Assembly (NCBI RefSeq): GCF_007859315.1
Contig: NZ_VOHA01000006.1
Span: forward strand, 62,001 to 126,000
Direction: 5' to 3'
Source of the DNA: Reyranella sp. CPCC 100927
GTDB lineage: Bacteria > Pseudomonadota > Alphaproteobacteria > Reyranellales > Reyranellaceae
Length of the DNA stretch: 64,000 nt
Positions 25,216-33,078 of this stretch are shown here, in pieces (position 1 is the stretch's first letter; every line of letters begins with the position of its first letter). Made by a program: the position numbers and the translations under genes. A model generated the notes under the pieces. The model was not told where the DNA came from, made no database searches, and saw only the letters and a program-made list of their open reading frames with translations.

Positions 25216-26160
25216 ATGAAGTTCGGTATCCACAATCCGTCATGGCTGTTCGGATCCGACCCCGCCGATATCTTCGAGGCCGTCAAGACCAAGGCGCTGT
25301 GGGCCGAGGACAACGGCTTCGCGTGGTTCTCGGTGATGGACCACCTGATCCAGATCGCCAATGTTGGTGCGCCTGACGAGCCGTTCATGGAGGGCTGGAC
25401 GGTCCTGTCGGCGCTCGCGGCGGTGACCCGGCGCATCCGTCTGGCCACGCTGGTCTCGTCGGTCCACTACCGTAATCCGGCGCACCTTGCCAAGATCGCC
25501 GCCGGCGTCGACCAGATCAGCCGTGGCCGGCTTACCTTCGGCATCGGCGCCGGCTGGTTCGAGACGGAATACCGGCAGTACGGATGGGAGTTCCCGCCGC
25601 GGCCGGCGGTGCGCATCCGACAAATGGAAGAAGCCGTCCGGCTTATCCTCGCCATGTGGACGCAGAAGCGCACGACCTTCCACGGCAAGTACTTCCACGC
25701 TGAGGACGCGATCCTGGAACCGAAGCCGCTGCAGAAGCCGCACCCGCCTGTCATGATCGGCGGCGGTGGCGAACAACTGACATTGCGTGCGGTTGCCCGC
25801 CTGGCCGACGCCTGCAACGTCGGCGGCACGCCCGATGTGGTCCGGCACAAGTTCGAGGTCCTGCGTCGGCACTGCGACGCCGTGCAGCGCGACTATGAAA
25901 CGATCGAACGCACCAACGTCACCAGCCTGGTTATCGCACGCGATGCCGCCGCGTTTGCCGCCAAGCGCCAGCGATTGGCGGTGCCGGAATCGTTCTACGG
26001 CTTTGCCGGCACCGTGTCCGACGTCATCGACCTGGTTGGCCGATATCGCGATGCCGGCGCGCAGCTTTTCATCTGCAGCGCCTATAAGAACGACGTCGAA
26101 ACGTTGGAATTGCTCGCCGCCGACGTCATGCCGCACTTTACGGCTGGTACGACGGCCTGA
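25216..26160 (+). CDS. LLM class flavin-dependent oxidoreductase (F420/FMN type)
   Basis: Luciferase-like TIM-barrel oxidoreductase of about 314 aa. It starts MKFGIHNPSWLFGSDPADIF; a GTG at 25207 is an alternative start. Typical segments are TLVSSVHYRNPAHLAKIAAGVDQISRGRLTFGIGAGWFETEYRQYG and KPHPPVMIGGGGEQLTLRAVA, here seen in parts around residues 80-120 and 175-195. Such enzymes reduce or oxidise diverse small molecules using FMN or F420. The best resemblance is to the group often labelled F420-dependent. It is followed after 21 nt by a sorbosone-dehydrogenase-like gene and may be cotranscribed. Confidence 0.88.
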   Translation: MKFGIHNPSWLFGSDPADIFEAVKTKALWAEDNGFAWFSVMDHLIQIANVGAPDEPFMEGWTVLSALAAVTRRIRLATLVSSVHYRNPAHLAKIAAGVDQISRGRLTFGIGAGWFETEYRQYGWEFPPRPAVRIRQMEEAVRLILAMWTQKRTTFHGKYFHAEDAILEPKPLQKPHPPVMIGGGGEQLTLRAVARLADACNVGGTPDVVRHKFEVLRRHCDAVQRDYETIERTNVTSLVIARDAAAFAAKRQRLAVPESFYGFAGTVSDVIDLVGRYRDAGAQLFICSAYKNDVETLELLAADVMPHFTAGTTA

Positions 26161-26181
26161 GCGACACGGGAGAACACAACA

Positions 26182-27486
26182 GTGCGTTTCTCGGATCTTT
26201 TCGCCCGCGGGGTCGCCCTGATCGGCGGAACGGCGTTACAGGTGCGGCGGCTGACCGGCGGCTCACCTGAGCCGGCGTGGGGTGGTGCCCCGGCCATACC
26301 GCCGGCGAAACCGCAAGGTCTTGTGCCGACGCTGCAGATGCCGACGGCGCGCGGATGGAATCCCGGGCAGACGCCGACCGCGGCGCCGGGTCTCAAGGTC
26401 AATGCGTTTGCGGCCAACCTCGATCATCCGCGCTGGATCGAAGTGCTGCCCAACGGCGACGTGCTGGTGGCCGAGTCGACCAGCCAGGACCGCGCGCCGC
26501 GGTCGGTCTTCGATTACGCCATGGTCAGCACGATGCGACGTGCCGCCGCCATGGGCGTCAGCGCCAACCGCATCACGCTGCTGCGCGATACGGATGGCGA
26601 TGGCGTCGCTGAAACGCGCGAGGTGTTTCTCAAGGATCAACGCCAGCCCTTCGGCATGGCGCTGGCGGGCGACACGTTCTATGTCGGCAATACCGACGGC
26701 GTCGTGGCCTTCACCTACAGTCCGGGCGCCAGCAGCATCACCGGGCCGGGGCGAAAGATCGTCACGTTCAAGCCGGACGGGCATTGGACGCGAAGCCTGC
26801 TGCTGAGTCCGGACCGGCAGAAGCTCTATGCCGGTGTCGGTTCGCTCAGCAACATCGCCGAGTACGGCATGGCGGTCGAGGAAGGCCGCGCGGCCATCTA
26901 CGAGATCGACGTGGCCACCGGTTCGAGCCGCATCTTCGCCGCCGGCTTGCGCAATGCGGTCGGTATGGCGTGGGAGCCGCACACCGGCGCGCTGTGGACC
27001 GTGGTCAACGAGCGCGATGGCCTGGGCGATGAGACGCCACCCGACTATCTGACCTCGGTGCGGGCCGGCGGCTTCTACGGCTGGCCCTACTGCTATTGGG
27101 GCCAGACCGTGGACGACCGCGTGCCACAGGATCATGCGATGGTCGCCAAGGCGATCACGCCGGATTACGCGCTGGGTGGACACACCGCATCGCTGGGGCT
27201 GTGCTGGGTGCCGGCAGGCACGCTGCCGGGTTTTCCCGACGGCATGGCCATCGGCCAGCACGGCTCGTGGAACCGCAGCACGCTCAGCGGCTACAAGCTG
27301 GTGTTCGTGCCGTTCGAGAACGGGCGGCCCGCCGGACCGCCGCGCGATATTCTGTCTGGCTTTCTCGCCGCGGACGAACGGGAGTCCTACGGCAGGCCGG
27401 TGGGGGTGACGCTGGGTGCCGATCGTCGTTCCCTGCTGATGGCCGACGATGTCGGCGATGTCATCTGGCGGGTGACGGGCGCGTGA
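26182..27486 (+). CDS. PQQ-type sorbosone dehydrogenase-like beta-propeller protein
   Basis: A 434-aa protein of the L-sorbosone/soluble glucose dehydrogenase beta-propeller family. Landmarks are FAANLDHPRWIEVLPNGDVLVAES (near 75-98), LRDTDGDGVAETREVFLKD, FGMALAGDTFYVGNTDGVV, ERDGLGDETPPDYLTSVRAGGFYGWPYCYWG and GQHGSWNRSTLSGYKLVFVPF. The catalytic His region and Ca-binding loops of the family are present. The GTG start follows ACGGGAGAACACAACA. The N-terminus has a weak hydrophobic stretch rather than a clear signal peptide, so the location is uncertain. It probably oxidises a sugar or aldehyde with PQQ, though many homologues are uncharacterised. Confidence 0.85.
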   Translation: MRFSDLFARGVALIGGTALQVRRLTGGSPEPAWGGAPAIPPAKPQGLVPTLQMPTARGWNPGQTPTAAPGLKVNAFAANLDHPRWIEVLPNGDVLVAESTSQDRAPRSVFDYAMVSTMRRAAAMGVSANRITLLRDTDGDGVAETREVFLKDQRQPFGMALAGDTFYVGNTDGVVAFTYSPGASSITGPGRKIVTFKPDGHWTRSLLLSPDRQKLYAGVGSLSNIAEYGMAVEEGRAAIYEIDVATGSSRIFAAGLRNAVGMAWEPHTGALWTVVNERDGLGDETPPDYLTSVRAGGFYGWPYCYWGQTVDDRVPQDHAMVAKAITPDYALGGHTASLGLCWVPAGTLPGFPDGMAIGQHGSWNRSTLSGYKLVFVPFENGRPAGPPRDILSGFLAADERESYGRPVGVTLGADRRSLLMADDVGDVIWRVTGA

Positions 27487-27496
27487 TGCGGGACAT

Positions 27497-28216
27497 TCAT
27501 GCTCCCGCCTCGTCCGCGGGGGACGGATCACACTGAGCGAGCCGCTCCATGGCCGAGGCGATGTCCCGGTCCAGCACGGCATGCGTGACGGCCTGGTACC
27601 GGTCGCCAATCTCGGCGCGCTGCACCGCCGTGCGTATGCCGGCGCGTCGGTGGGCCGCGAGGGCGTCGTACAGGGAGCGCCATAGTTCCAGCAGGCAGGG
27701 ACTGTCGCAGGCGCCCAGCAAGGCGGTGTGGTAGGCCGCCTGCATGTCGGCAAACGCCTGTTCAGGGTCAGCCGGCGCCTGCGCCGATGTCCGGACGAGG
27801 GTGTGGCCGGCGGCCAGGACCCGAGCCTCCCAGGCGACATCACCGCAGGCAAAGGCACGCCGCACAGCCATCCGTTCGATACGCCGGTATATGGCGATCA
27901 TGTCGCGCAGCCCGGCCGGCGAGGGGGCGTGAACGCGGAAGCCGAGCTGTGGCGTTGCCTGGACCAGCCGTTCGCCCGCCAGCCGCGAGAGCGCTTCACG
28001 AACGACGCCGAAGCTGGCCGCGTGCCGTTCGCGCAACGCCGACAGCGCGAGGCGCTGACCGGGCGCCAGCAGCCCCGACAGGATATCGCGCCGGATCTGT
28101 CGGTAGACCGCTTCCGACAAGGTCTCGGGTTTCCCGGCCCCCGTCGAGGAGCGCACGACAAGCTTCAGGCGGGCAGGTTTCAGAGGGGGCGTCGACCCGC
28201 CGCTTGGTTCAGGCAT
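27497..28216 (-). CDS. GntR family regulator with FCD-like ligand domain
   Basis: A 239-aa transcription factor. The N-terminal winged HTH (residues about 32-100) contains LSEAVYRQIRRDILSGLLAPGQRLA and FGVVREALSRLAGERLVQ. The C-terminal helical part (RDMIAIYRRIERMAVRRAFA onwards to the end) is of the FadR/FCD type that binds an organic acid or metal-citrate. The start overlaps the end of the upstream unknown gene by 8 nt, so the two are an operon behind a ModE-like box. Targets are not evident. Confidence 0.88.
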   Translation of the reverse strand: MPEPSGGSTPPLKPARLKLVVRSSTGAGKPETLSEAVYRQIRRDILSGLLAPGQRLALSALRERHAASFGVVREALSRLAGERLVQATPQLGFRVHAPSPAGLRDMIAIYRRIERMAVRRAFACGDVAWEARVLAAGHTLVRTSAQAPADPEQAFADMQAAYHTALLGACDSPCLLELWRSLYDALAAHRRAGIRTAVQRAEIGDRYQAVTHAVLDRDIASAMERLAQCDPSPADEAGA

Positions 28217-28637
28217 CCGCTGCGGGCGGCATACCGGCCAGCATCAACGAACGGCCCAAGGTCGTCGCGGCCGTGGCGGGAAGCGAGAAACCCAGCATCG
28301 ATGGTCCGACCTCGACGGCCAGCAATGTCTCCCCGTTGGGGAGCTCGCCGACGCTGAGCGACGTCGTGGGCACGACGGAGAGGTCAGCGACGTGACGGCC
28401 CTCGGCGCCGCTCTCATTGTCGCCAAGGGACTGGGCCAGCAGCAACAGCAGGGCGACAAGCCGCTGTACGTCCGCCACGGGAACGATAAGGCGACCGGCA
28501 CCGGTGGGCATCGACACTTCCAGGGTCACTGTCTCGCGATCGATAGGCCAGATGCCGCGCACATCGGTCGCGCTGCGCAGATCGATGGCAACGGGTGCCT
28601 GGCTCGAGCCGCCGGTTTCGCCGCCGGGGATATCCAT
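28209..28637 (-). CDS. unknown 142-aa protein in a ModE-boxed operon
   Basis: I recognise no family. The protein is acidic, without signal peptide or clear membrane segment. A Leu-rich stretch, VQRLVALLLLLAQSLGDNE, sits near residue 58, and the sequence ends in a small-residue helix (TAATTLGRSLMLAGMP). The ATG at 28637 is preceded by GGAGAGGGCTCGCC. It overlaps the GntR gene by 8 nt. A ModE-like operator ends 24 nt upstream, and a second operator serves the divergent modABC, so expression is probably tied to molybdenum status. Confidence 0.7.
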   Translation of the reverse strand: MDIPGGETGGSSQAPVAIDLRSATDVRGIWPIDRETVTLEVSMPTGAGRLIVPVADVQRLVALLLLLAQSLGDNESGAEGRHVADLSVVPTTSLSVGELPNGETLLAVEVGPSMLGFSLPATAATTLGRSLMLAGMPPAADA

Positions 28638-28661
28638 GGCGAGCCCTCTCCATCACTCTTT

Positions 28662-28685
28662 CGATATATTCAATAAAATATAACG
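28662..28685 (-). promoter_or_regulatory. ModE-like operator before the unknown/GntR operon
   Basis: CGATATAT-N8-ATATAACG, 24 nt, identical in both half-sites to the box at 20898. It lies 24 nt upstream of the leftward ATG at 28637, within the 207-nt region shared with modA. Confidence 0.75.
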
Positions 28686-28806
28686 ACAGGAAACGACCAG
28701 TGGCCAGCGCTTTTGTTGGTTGCGTCACAACCCTTCCTTCGATCGCATCCGCAGATCCGGCGGGCTATGTCCTGCCAAACATAACGGTTGGTTCTCTGGT
28801 GTGAAA

Positions 28807-28830
28807 CGATATAGTCGAACCAACATATCG
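28807..28830 (+). promoter_or_regulatory. ModE operator of modABC
   Basis: CGATATAG-N8-ACATATCG, 24 nt, ending 14 nt before the modA ATG and just before its ribosome binding site. The E. coli modA operator has the same length and near-identical halves (CGTTATAT-N8-ACATAACG, from memory). Confidence 0.85.
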
Positions 28831-28844
28831 TGTGGAGGGGTGTG

Positions 28845-29645
28845 ATGATCTGGGGCAAACGGGGCGTGTTGCGCGGGCTGGCCGTCGTTCTGGCCGTCGC
28901 GGTGGGATGGGCGCCGCTCGCGAGCACGCCGGCGTCGGCGCAGTCCGCGCCGGTGCTGGTCTTCGCCGCCGCCAGCCTGAAGAATGCGCTGGACGAGATC
29001 GCAGCCCAGTGGAGCAAGGAGACCGGCAAGCAGACCAAGATCTCCTATGCCGCGAGCTCGGCGCTGGCCAAGCAGATCGAGGGCGCGGCGCCGGCCGACA
29101 TCTTCATCTCGGCCGATCTCGACTGGATGGACTATGTCGCGCAGCGCAAGCTGATCAAGCCGGAGAGCCGGGTGAACCTGCTGGGCAATCGCATCGTGCT
29201 GGTCGCCGGCAAGGACTCCAAGGCAGCGACCAAGATCGAGTCGGGTTTCGCCCTGCGCACCCTGCTGGGCGACGGCCGCCTGGCGATGGCCAACATCGAT
29301 TCCGTGCCGGCCGGCAAGTACGGCAAGGCCGCACTCGAGAAGCTGGGCGTCTGGTCTTCGGTGCAGGACCGCCTCGCGCAGGCCGAGAACGTGCGCGCCG
29401 CGCTGCTGCTGGTCTCGCGCGGCGAGGCGCCGCTGGGGATCGTCTACCAGACCGATGCGGCCGCCGATCCCAACGTCAAGATCGTCGGCGTGTTTCCAGA
29501 GGACACGCATCCCGCTATCGTCTATCCCGTTGCGGTGACCGCCAATTCGGCCAATCCCGATGCGGCCGCGTTCGCGGCCTACCTCGGGGCGCCGGCGGCG
29601 CGGCCATTGTTCGAGAAGCAGGGCTTCACGGTCCTGTCGAAATAG
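28845..29645 (+). CDS. modA: molybdate-binding periplasmic protein ModA
   Basis: A 266-aa periplasmic binding protein for molybdate and tungstate. A signal peptide (VLRGLAVVLAVAVGWAPLAS ... ASAQ) precedes the mature start SAPVLVFAAASLKNALDEIA. Oxyanion-contacting regions are AASLKNAL, YAASSALAKQIEGAAPADIFISAD and the late GIVYQTDAAAD, all typical of ModA. I chose the ATG at 28845 after GGAGGGGTGTG. It is the first gene of modABC with a ModE box directly upstream. A 17-nt-type tandem repeat spans its stop codon. Confidence 0.96.
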   Translation: MIWGKRGVLRGLAVVLAVAVGWAPLASTPASAQSAPVLVFAAASLKNALDEIAAQWSKETGKQTKISYAASSALAKQIEGAAPADIFISADLDWMDYVAQRKLIKPESRVNLLGNRIVLVAGKDSKAATKIESGFALRTLLGDGRLAMANIDSVPAGKYGKAALEKLGVWSSVQDRLAQAENVRAALLLVSRGEAPLGIVYQTDAAADPNVKIVGVFPEDTHPAIVYPVAVTANSANPDAAAFAAYLGAPAARPLFEKQGFTVLSK

Positions 29646-29681
29646 GGGCCTGTCGAAGTAGGGGCCTTGTCGAAGCAGGGG
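29635..29681. repeat. three short tandem repeats at the modA-modB junction
   Basis: TGTCGAA-N2-AGGGG occurs three times at 16-17-nt spacing, covering the last codons of modA, its stop and the modB start region. Each copy supplies an AGGGG that could act as a ribosome binding site. Confidence 0.7.
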
Positions 29682-30380
29682 ATCGTGCTGGGACTGACCG
29701 AGGAAGAACTCACTGCCGTCCGTCTCAGCCTCCGGGTCGCGCTGTGGGCCACGGCCGCCAGCCTGCCGCTGGGCGTGCTGGTGGCGCTGGTGCTGGCGCG
29801 CGGCCGGTTCTGGGGCAAGTCGGTGCTGAACGGCATCGTGCACCTGCCGCTGATCCTGCCGCCCGTGGTGACCGGCTATGTCCTGCTGCTGCTGTTCGGC
29901 CGCAAGGGTCCGGTCGGTGCCTTCCTGGCCGAGCAGTTCGACATCGTCTTTGCCTTCCGCTGGACCGGGGCGGCGCTGGCCTGTGCCGTGATGGGCTTCC
30001 CGCTGATGGTGCGTGCCATGCGGCTGTCGATCGAGGCGGTCGACCAGCGGCTGGAGCAGGCCGCCGGCACCCTGGGCGCCAACCCGGTCTGGGTCTTCCT
30101 CACCGTGACGCTGCCGTTGTCGATCCCCGGCATCATTGCCGGCATGGTGCTGAGCTTCGCCAAGGCGATGGGCGAGTTCGGGGCCACCATCACCTTCGTC
30201 TCCAACATCCCGGGCGAGACGCAGACCCTGCCGTCAGCGATCTATACGTTCACGCAGGTGCCCGGCGGCGATGCCGGGGCCATGCGGCTGACCTTGATTT
30301 CCGTCGTGGTGTCGATGGGCGCGCTGCTGCTCTCCGAACTGATGGCGCGCCAGGCCGAGCGCAAGCTGGCGGCGGCATGA
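29667..30380 (+). CDS. modB: molybdate ABC transporter permease ModB
   Basis: A 237-aa inner-membrane permease with five hydrophobic segments. It begins, after a TTG (or a GTG at 29685 that gives a more usual N-terminus), LGLTEEELTAVRLSLRVAL. The family signatures are HLPLILPPVVTGYVLLLLFG near residue 60 and the EAA loop DQRLEQAAGTLGANPVWVFLTVTLPLSIPGI. It ends with AMGEFGATITFVSNIPGETQTLPSAIYTF, very characteristic of ModB. It overlaps modC by ATGA. The exact start is uncertain because the tandem repeat duplicates the AGGGG site. Confidence 0.95.
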   Translation: MSKQGIVLGLTEEELTAVRLSLRVALWATAASLPLGVLVALVLARGRFWGKSVLNGIVHLPLILPPVVTGYVLLLLFGRKGPVGAFLAEQFDIVFAFRWTGAALACAVMGFPLMVRAMRLSIEAVDQRLEQAAGTLGANPVWVFLTVTLPLSIPGIIAGMVLSFAKAMGEFGATITFVSNIPGETQTLPSAIYTFTQVPGGDAGAMRLTLISVVVSMGALLLSELMARQAERKLAAA

Positions 30381-31471
30381 CGCTGGTGGTCGATGTCCGT
30401 CACCGGCTGGGCACGTTCTCTCTCGATGTGTCGTTCGAGAGCGAGGGGCGGCTGACGGCGCTGTTCGGCCGCTCCGGTTCGGGCAAGACCTCGATCGTCA
30501 ACCTGGTGGCCGGGCTGATGCGGCCGGACGCTGGGCGCATCGCCGTCGACGGTACCGTGCTGGTCGATACCGGCCGCGGCATCGCCGTGCCGCGCCATCG
30601 CCGCCGCGTCGGCTACGTGTTCCAGGAGGGGCGGCTGTTTCCGCACCTCTCGGTGCGGCGCAACCTGCTGTACGGCCGCTGGTTCTCGACCAGTCGCGAC
30701 AAGCGCATCGCCGTCGATCAGGTGGTCGAGCTGCTAGGGTTAGGTCATCTGCTGGCGCGGGGCCCGGCGGCGCTCTCCGGCGGCGAAAAGCAACGGGTGG
30801 CGATCGGACGCGCCTTGCTGAGCGAGCCCCGCCTGCTGCTGATGGACGAGCCGCTGGCATCGCTCGACGAGCAGCGCAAGGCCGAGATCCTGCCGTACAT
30901 CGAGCGCCTGCGGGACGAGATGGGGATCCCGGTACTGTATGTCAGCCACGCCCTGGCCGAGGTGGCGCGGCTTGCCAGCACGGTGGTGCTGCTGGCCGAG
31001 GGCCGCGTGCTGGCCGTCGGCGCGCCGGCCGACGTGCTGGGCAGCAGCGAGATCGTGCCGATCGTCGGGCCGGGCGAGGTGGGGACGGTGCTCGAGGCGC
31101 GGGTGGCGGCGCTGGATGTGAGCTTCGGCCTGTCGTCGCTGGAGACGCGGGCCGGACCGCTCATCGTGCCGCGCGTCGCCGCCGGCATCGGCAGCCCGGT
31201 GCGCGTCTTCATCCGCGCCTCCGACGTCATGCTGGCCAACCAGCGCCCGCAGGGTATCAGCGCGCTCAACGTGCTGGCCGGCCGCGTCGTGGCGCTGACC
31301 GACGAGAGCCGCACCGTTGTCGACGTGGTGCTGGATTGCAACGGGCAGCGCGTGCTGGCCCGCATCACGCGCCGGTCGGCGGCAGCCATGAAGCTGGCGC
31401 CCGACGTGCCGGTCTTCGCCATCATCAAGAGCGTGGCGCTGGAGGATGGCGGCCGGCCGCAGCGGGGTTGA
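30377..31471 (+). CDS. modC: molybdate ABC transporter ATPase ModC
   Basis: A 364-aa ATP-binding protein of the molybdate importer. The ABC domain (residues about 1-230) has Walker A GRSGSGKT near 31, VFQEGRLFPHLSVRRNLLYG, signature LSGGEKQRVAIGRAL and Walker B LLLMDEPLASLD. The C-terminal TOBE domain (about 290-360, ISALNVLAGRVVALTDES to VFAIIKSVALE) is the molybdate-responsive regulatory domain known in ModC. The ATG overlaps the modB stop. It ends 4 nt before the convergent modE stop. Confidence 0.96.
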   Translation: MTLVVDVRHRLGTFSLDVSFESEGRLTALFGRSGSGKTSIVNLVAGLMRPDAGRIAVDGTVLVDTGRGIAVPRHRRRVGYVFQEGRLFPHLSVRRNLLYGRWFSTSRDKRIAVDQVVELLGLGHLLARGPAALSGGEKQRVAIGRALLSEPRLLLMDEPLASLDEQRKAEILPYIERLRDEMGIPVLYVSHALAEVARLASTVVLLAEGRVLAVGAPADVLGSSEIVPIVGPGEVGTVLEARVAALDVSFGLSSLETRAGPLIVPRVAAGIGSPVRVFIRASDVMLANQRPQGISALNVLAGRVVALTDESRTVVDVVLDCNGQRVLARITRRSAAAMKLAPDVPVFAIIKSVALEDGGRPQRG

Positions 31472-31475
31472 AAGG

Positions 31476-31862
31476 CTACCGCCCCGGGGCGCGCATGCGC
31501 TGCAGGCTCTGCAGGTGGCCCAGCGTCGCCTGGGTCGCATCGGCGCCAATGGCGCGGTAGAGCCGGATGACCTCGTTGCCGAACGGCGTGAGCTGGGCGC
31601 CGCCGCCGCCGCCACCACCCTTCTGGGTTTCGACCAGCGGCTTGCGGAAGGTGCGGTTGAGCTCGTCGACCAGCAGCCAGGCGCGGCGGTACGACATGTC
31701 CATGGCGCGCCCTGCCGACGAGATCGAGCCGTGCTCGCGCACCAGTTCCAGCAACCTGACCTTGCCCGGGCCCAACGCGTCCTCTTCGTCGAGGTCGATG
31801 CGGATGCTGAGTTCAGGTTCCGCCGAGCGGGGCGGTTTGGATCGGGACGGGACGCGCGCCAT
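31476..31862 (-). CDS. modE: ModE-type winged-helix regulator lacking TOBE domains
   Basis: A 128-aa protein corresponding to the N-terminal DNA-binding domain of ModE. It has KVRLLELVREHGSISSAGRAMDMSYRRAWLLVDELNR (residues about 35-70) and a Gly-rich loop (KGGGGGGGAQLTPFG) before the last helix that ends RMRAPGR. E. coli ModE is about 262 aa with two C-terminal molybdate-binding TOBE domains; these are absent here. It is convergent with modC. It is the natural candidate to bind the six ModE-like boxes at 15.4-28.8 kb. How it senses molybdate without TOBE domains is unclear; Mop at 21465 may supply this. Confidence 0.92.
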   Translation of the reverse strand: MARVPSRSKPPRSAEPELSIRIDLDEEDALGPGKVRLLELVREHGSISSAGRAMDMSYRRAWLLVDELNRTFRKPLVETQKGGGGGGGAQLTPFGNEVIRLYRAIGADATQATLGHLQSLQRMRAPGR

Positions 31863-31945
31863 GGCCACACTATGAACGTGGTCACGCGGGGACGCCAGAC
31901 TGTCGTTGGCTTCATGGTTCGACAAGCTCACCATGAAGGCTGTGA

Positions 31946-32272
31946 CTATCGCAGTTCGGTCATGATCTGTTTCTTGGCGGTGTCGAGGAACTCGAGCATG
32001 CGGGCGCGCACGGTGTGGTCGGCGATGGGCTTGCCGGCGGCGCGCAGGTCGGTGCCGACCTTTTCCAGCACCTCGCCGTCGCCCGGCTTGTCGACATCGA
32101 TGGCGACCAGGTCCCGGGCATAGGCTTCGGCGTCGGCGCCGCTCTTGCCCAACTGCTGGGCCGCCCACAGGCCCAACAGGCGGTCGCGGCGCGCGGCGAC
32201 CTTGAAGCGCAGCTCCTCGTCGTTCTTGAACTTGTTTTCGAAGTTCCGTTCGCGTTCGTCGAAGGTTGTCAT
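31946..32272 (-). CDS. DUF1476 protein, F1-ATPase inhibitor zeta subunit
   Basis: A 108-aa helical protein of the DUF1476 family, MTTFDERERNFENKFKNDEE with KVAARRDRLLGLWAAQQLG. In Paracoccus and other alphaproteobacteria this family is the zeta subunit, which blocks ATP hydrolysis by F1Fo-ATP synthase through its N-terminal segment. It is specific to alphaproteobacteria and so supports the taxonomic placement. Start at the ATG at 32272. It follows the CBS-BON gene on the same strand after 25 nt and may be cotranscribed. Confidence 0.92.
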   Translation of the reverse strand: MTTFDERERNFENKFKNDEELRFKVAARRDRLLGLWAAQQLGKSGADAEAYARDLVAIDVDKPGDGEVLEKVGTDLRAAGKPIADHTVRARMLEFLDTAKKQIMTELR

Positions 32273-32297
32273 GTCTGCCCCCTGTGCGGCAGCGCGC

Positions 32298-32990
32298 CTA
32301 CATGCTGAGCGTTATCAGGCGCGGCACGTGGATGTGGTTCTCGACCGCCTTCACATCCGGTACGCCTTCGGCCGCCACGCGGCAGGCATCGCGCACAGCC
32401 TCGCTGGATGCCCAGCCCCACAGGTGCACGATGCCGTCGTGCACGATCACGTTGCTGGACCACAGTCCCGCCCAGGGCTGCGAGCGGAACTCATCGACCA
32501 CGCGCTGGCGGATCGCCGCGTCATCGCGATGCTGCGGCTTGACGCTCGATGCCCGGCCGATGAAGAGCTGCAGCAGGGTGGCACGGTTGATCAGCCCGAC
32601 CGGCCGGTCGTCGCGCACCACCGGGATGGTCCAGGCACTGCGCTCGTCCATCCTGTCGACGACGGTGGCGAGGTCGGCATCTTCGCCGACATGCACGACG
32701 TCGAGCGACATCACGTCCTTGACCTGGTGCGCGTGGGTTTTCACGTATTCGCGGGCCAGGACCTCGCCCGGCGTGATGGCGCGCAGCCACCACGAGCGCT
32801 CGTGCGCCGTCCCGGTTTCGGCCCGGTGCAACAGGTCAGCCTCGCTGACAAGTCCTGCCAGCTTGCCATCCGCGTCTACGACGGGAACAGCGCCGATGCG
32901 GTGCGACAAGAGCAATTTGGCCGCGTCTATGACCGACGTCTCGGGCCCGACAGTCGGCACATCGCGGGACATCACATCCCTGGCCTTCAT
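32298..32990 (-). CDS. CBS-pair and BON domain protein
   Basis: A 230-aa cytoplasmic protein. Two CBS motifs (MKARDVMSRDVPTVGPETSV at the N-terminus and VKDVMSLDVVHVGEDADL near residue 90) form a nucleotide-binding Bateman module. The BON domain follows (about 155-225), with WSSNVIVHDGIVHLWGWASS and VKAVENHIHV. Such proteins are common stress or energy-status factors. The ATG at 32990 follows GGAGGACGGCC; an ATG at 33008 lies before this site. The zeta inhibitor gene follows, which fits a role linked to adenylate charge, though this is inference. Confidence 0.88.
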   Translation of the reverse strand: MKARDVMSRDVPTVGPETSVIDAAKLLLSHRIGAVPVVDADGKLAGLVSEADLLHRAETGTAHERSWWLRAITPGEVLAREYVKTHAHQVKDVMSLDVVHVGEDADLATVVDRMDERSAWTIPVVRDDRPVGLINRATLLQLFIGRASSVKPQHRDDAAIRQRVVDEFRSQPWAGLWSSNVIVHDGIVHLWGWASSEAVRDACRVAAEGVPDVKAVENHIHVPRLITLSM

Positions 32991-33078
32991 GGCCGTCCTC
33001 CATGCCAACGCTCAAGACTGACATGGGGGTTTACGGAAGCGGTTCAAGATGCCGCAAGCGGCGTGAGTGGTCAGTCGT

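Noticed and set aside
28832-31471. A single open frame of about 880 codons across modABC
   Set aside because: The first two thirds are a shifted frame through modA and modB giving Arg/Gly-rich nonsense. Only the last third is real and is modC starting at 30377.
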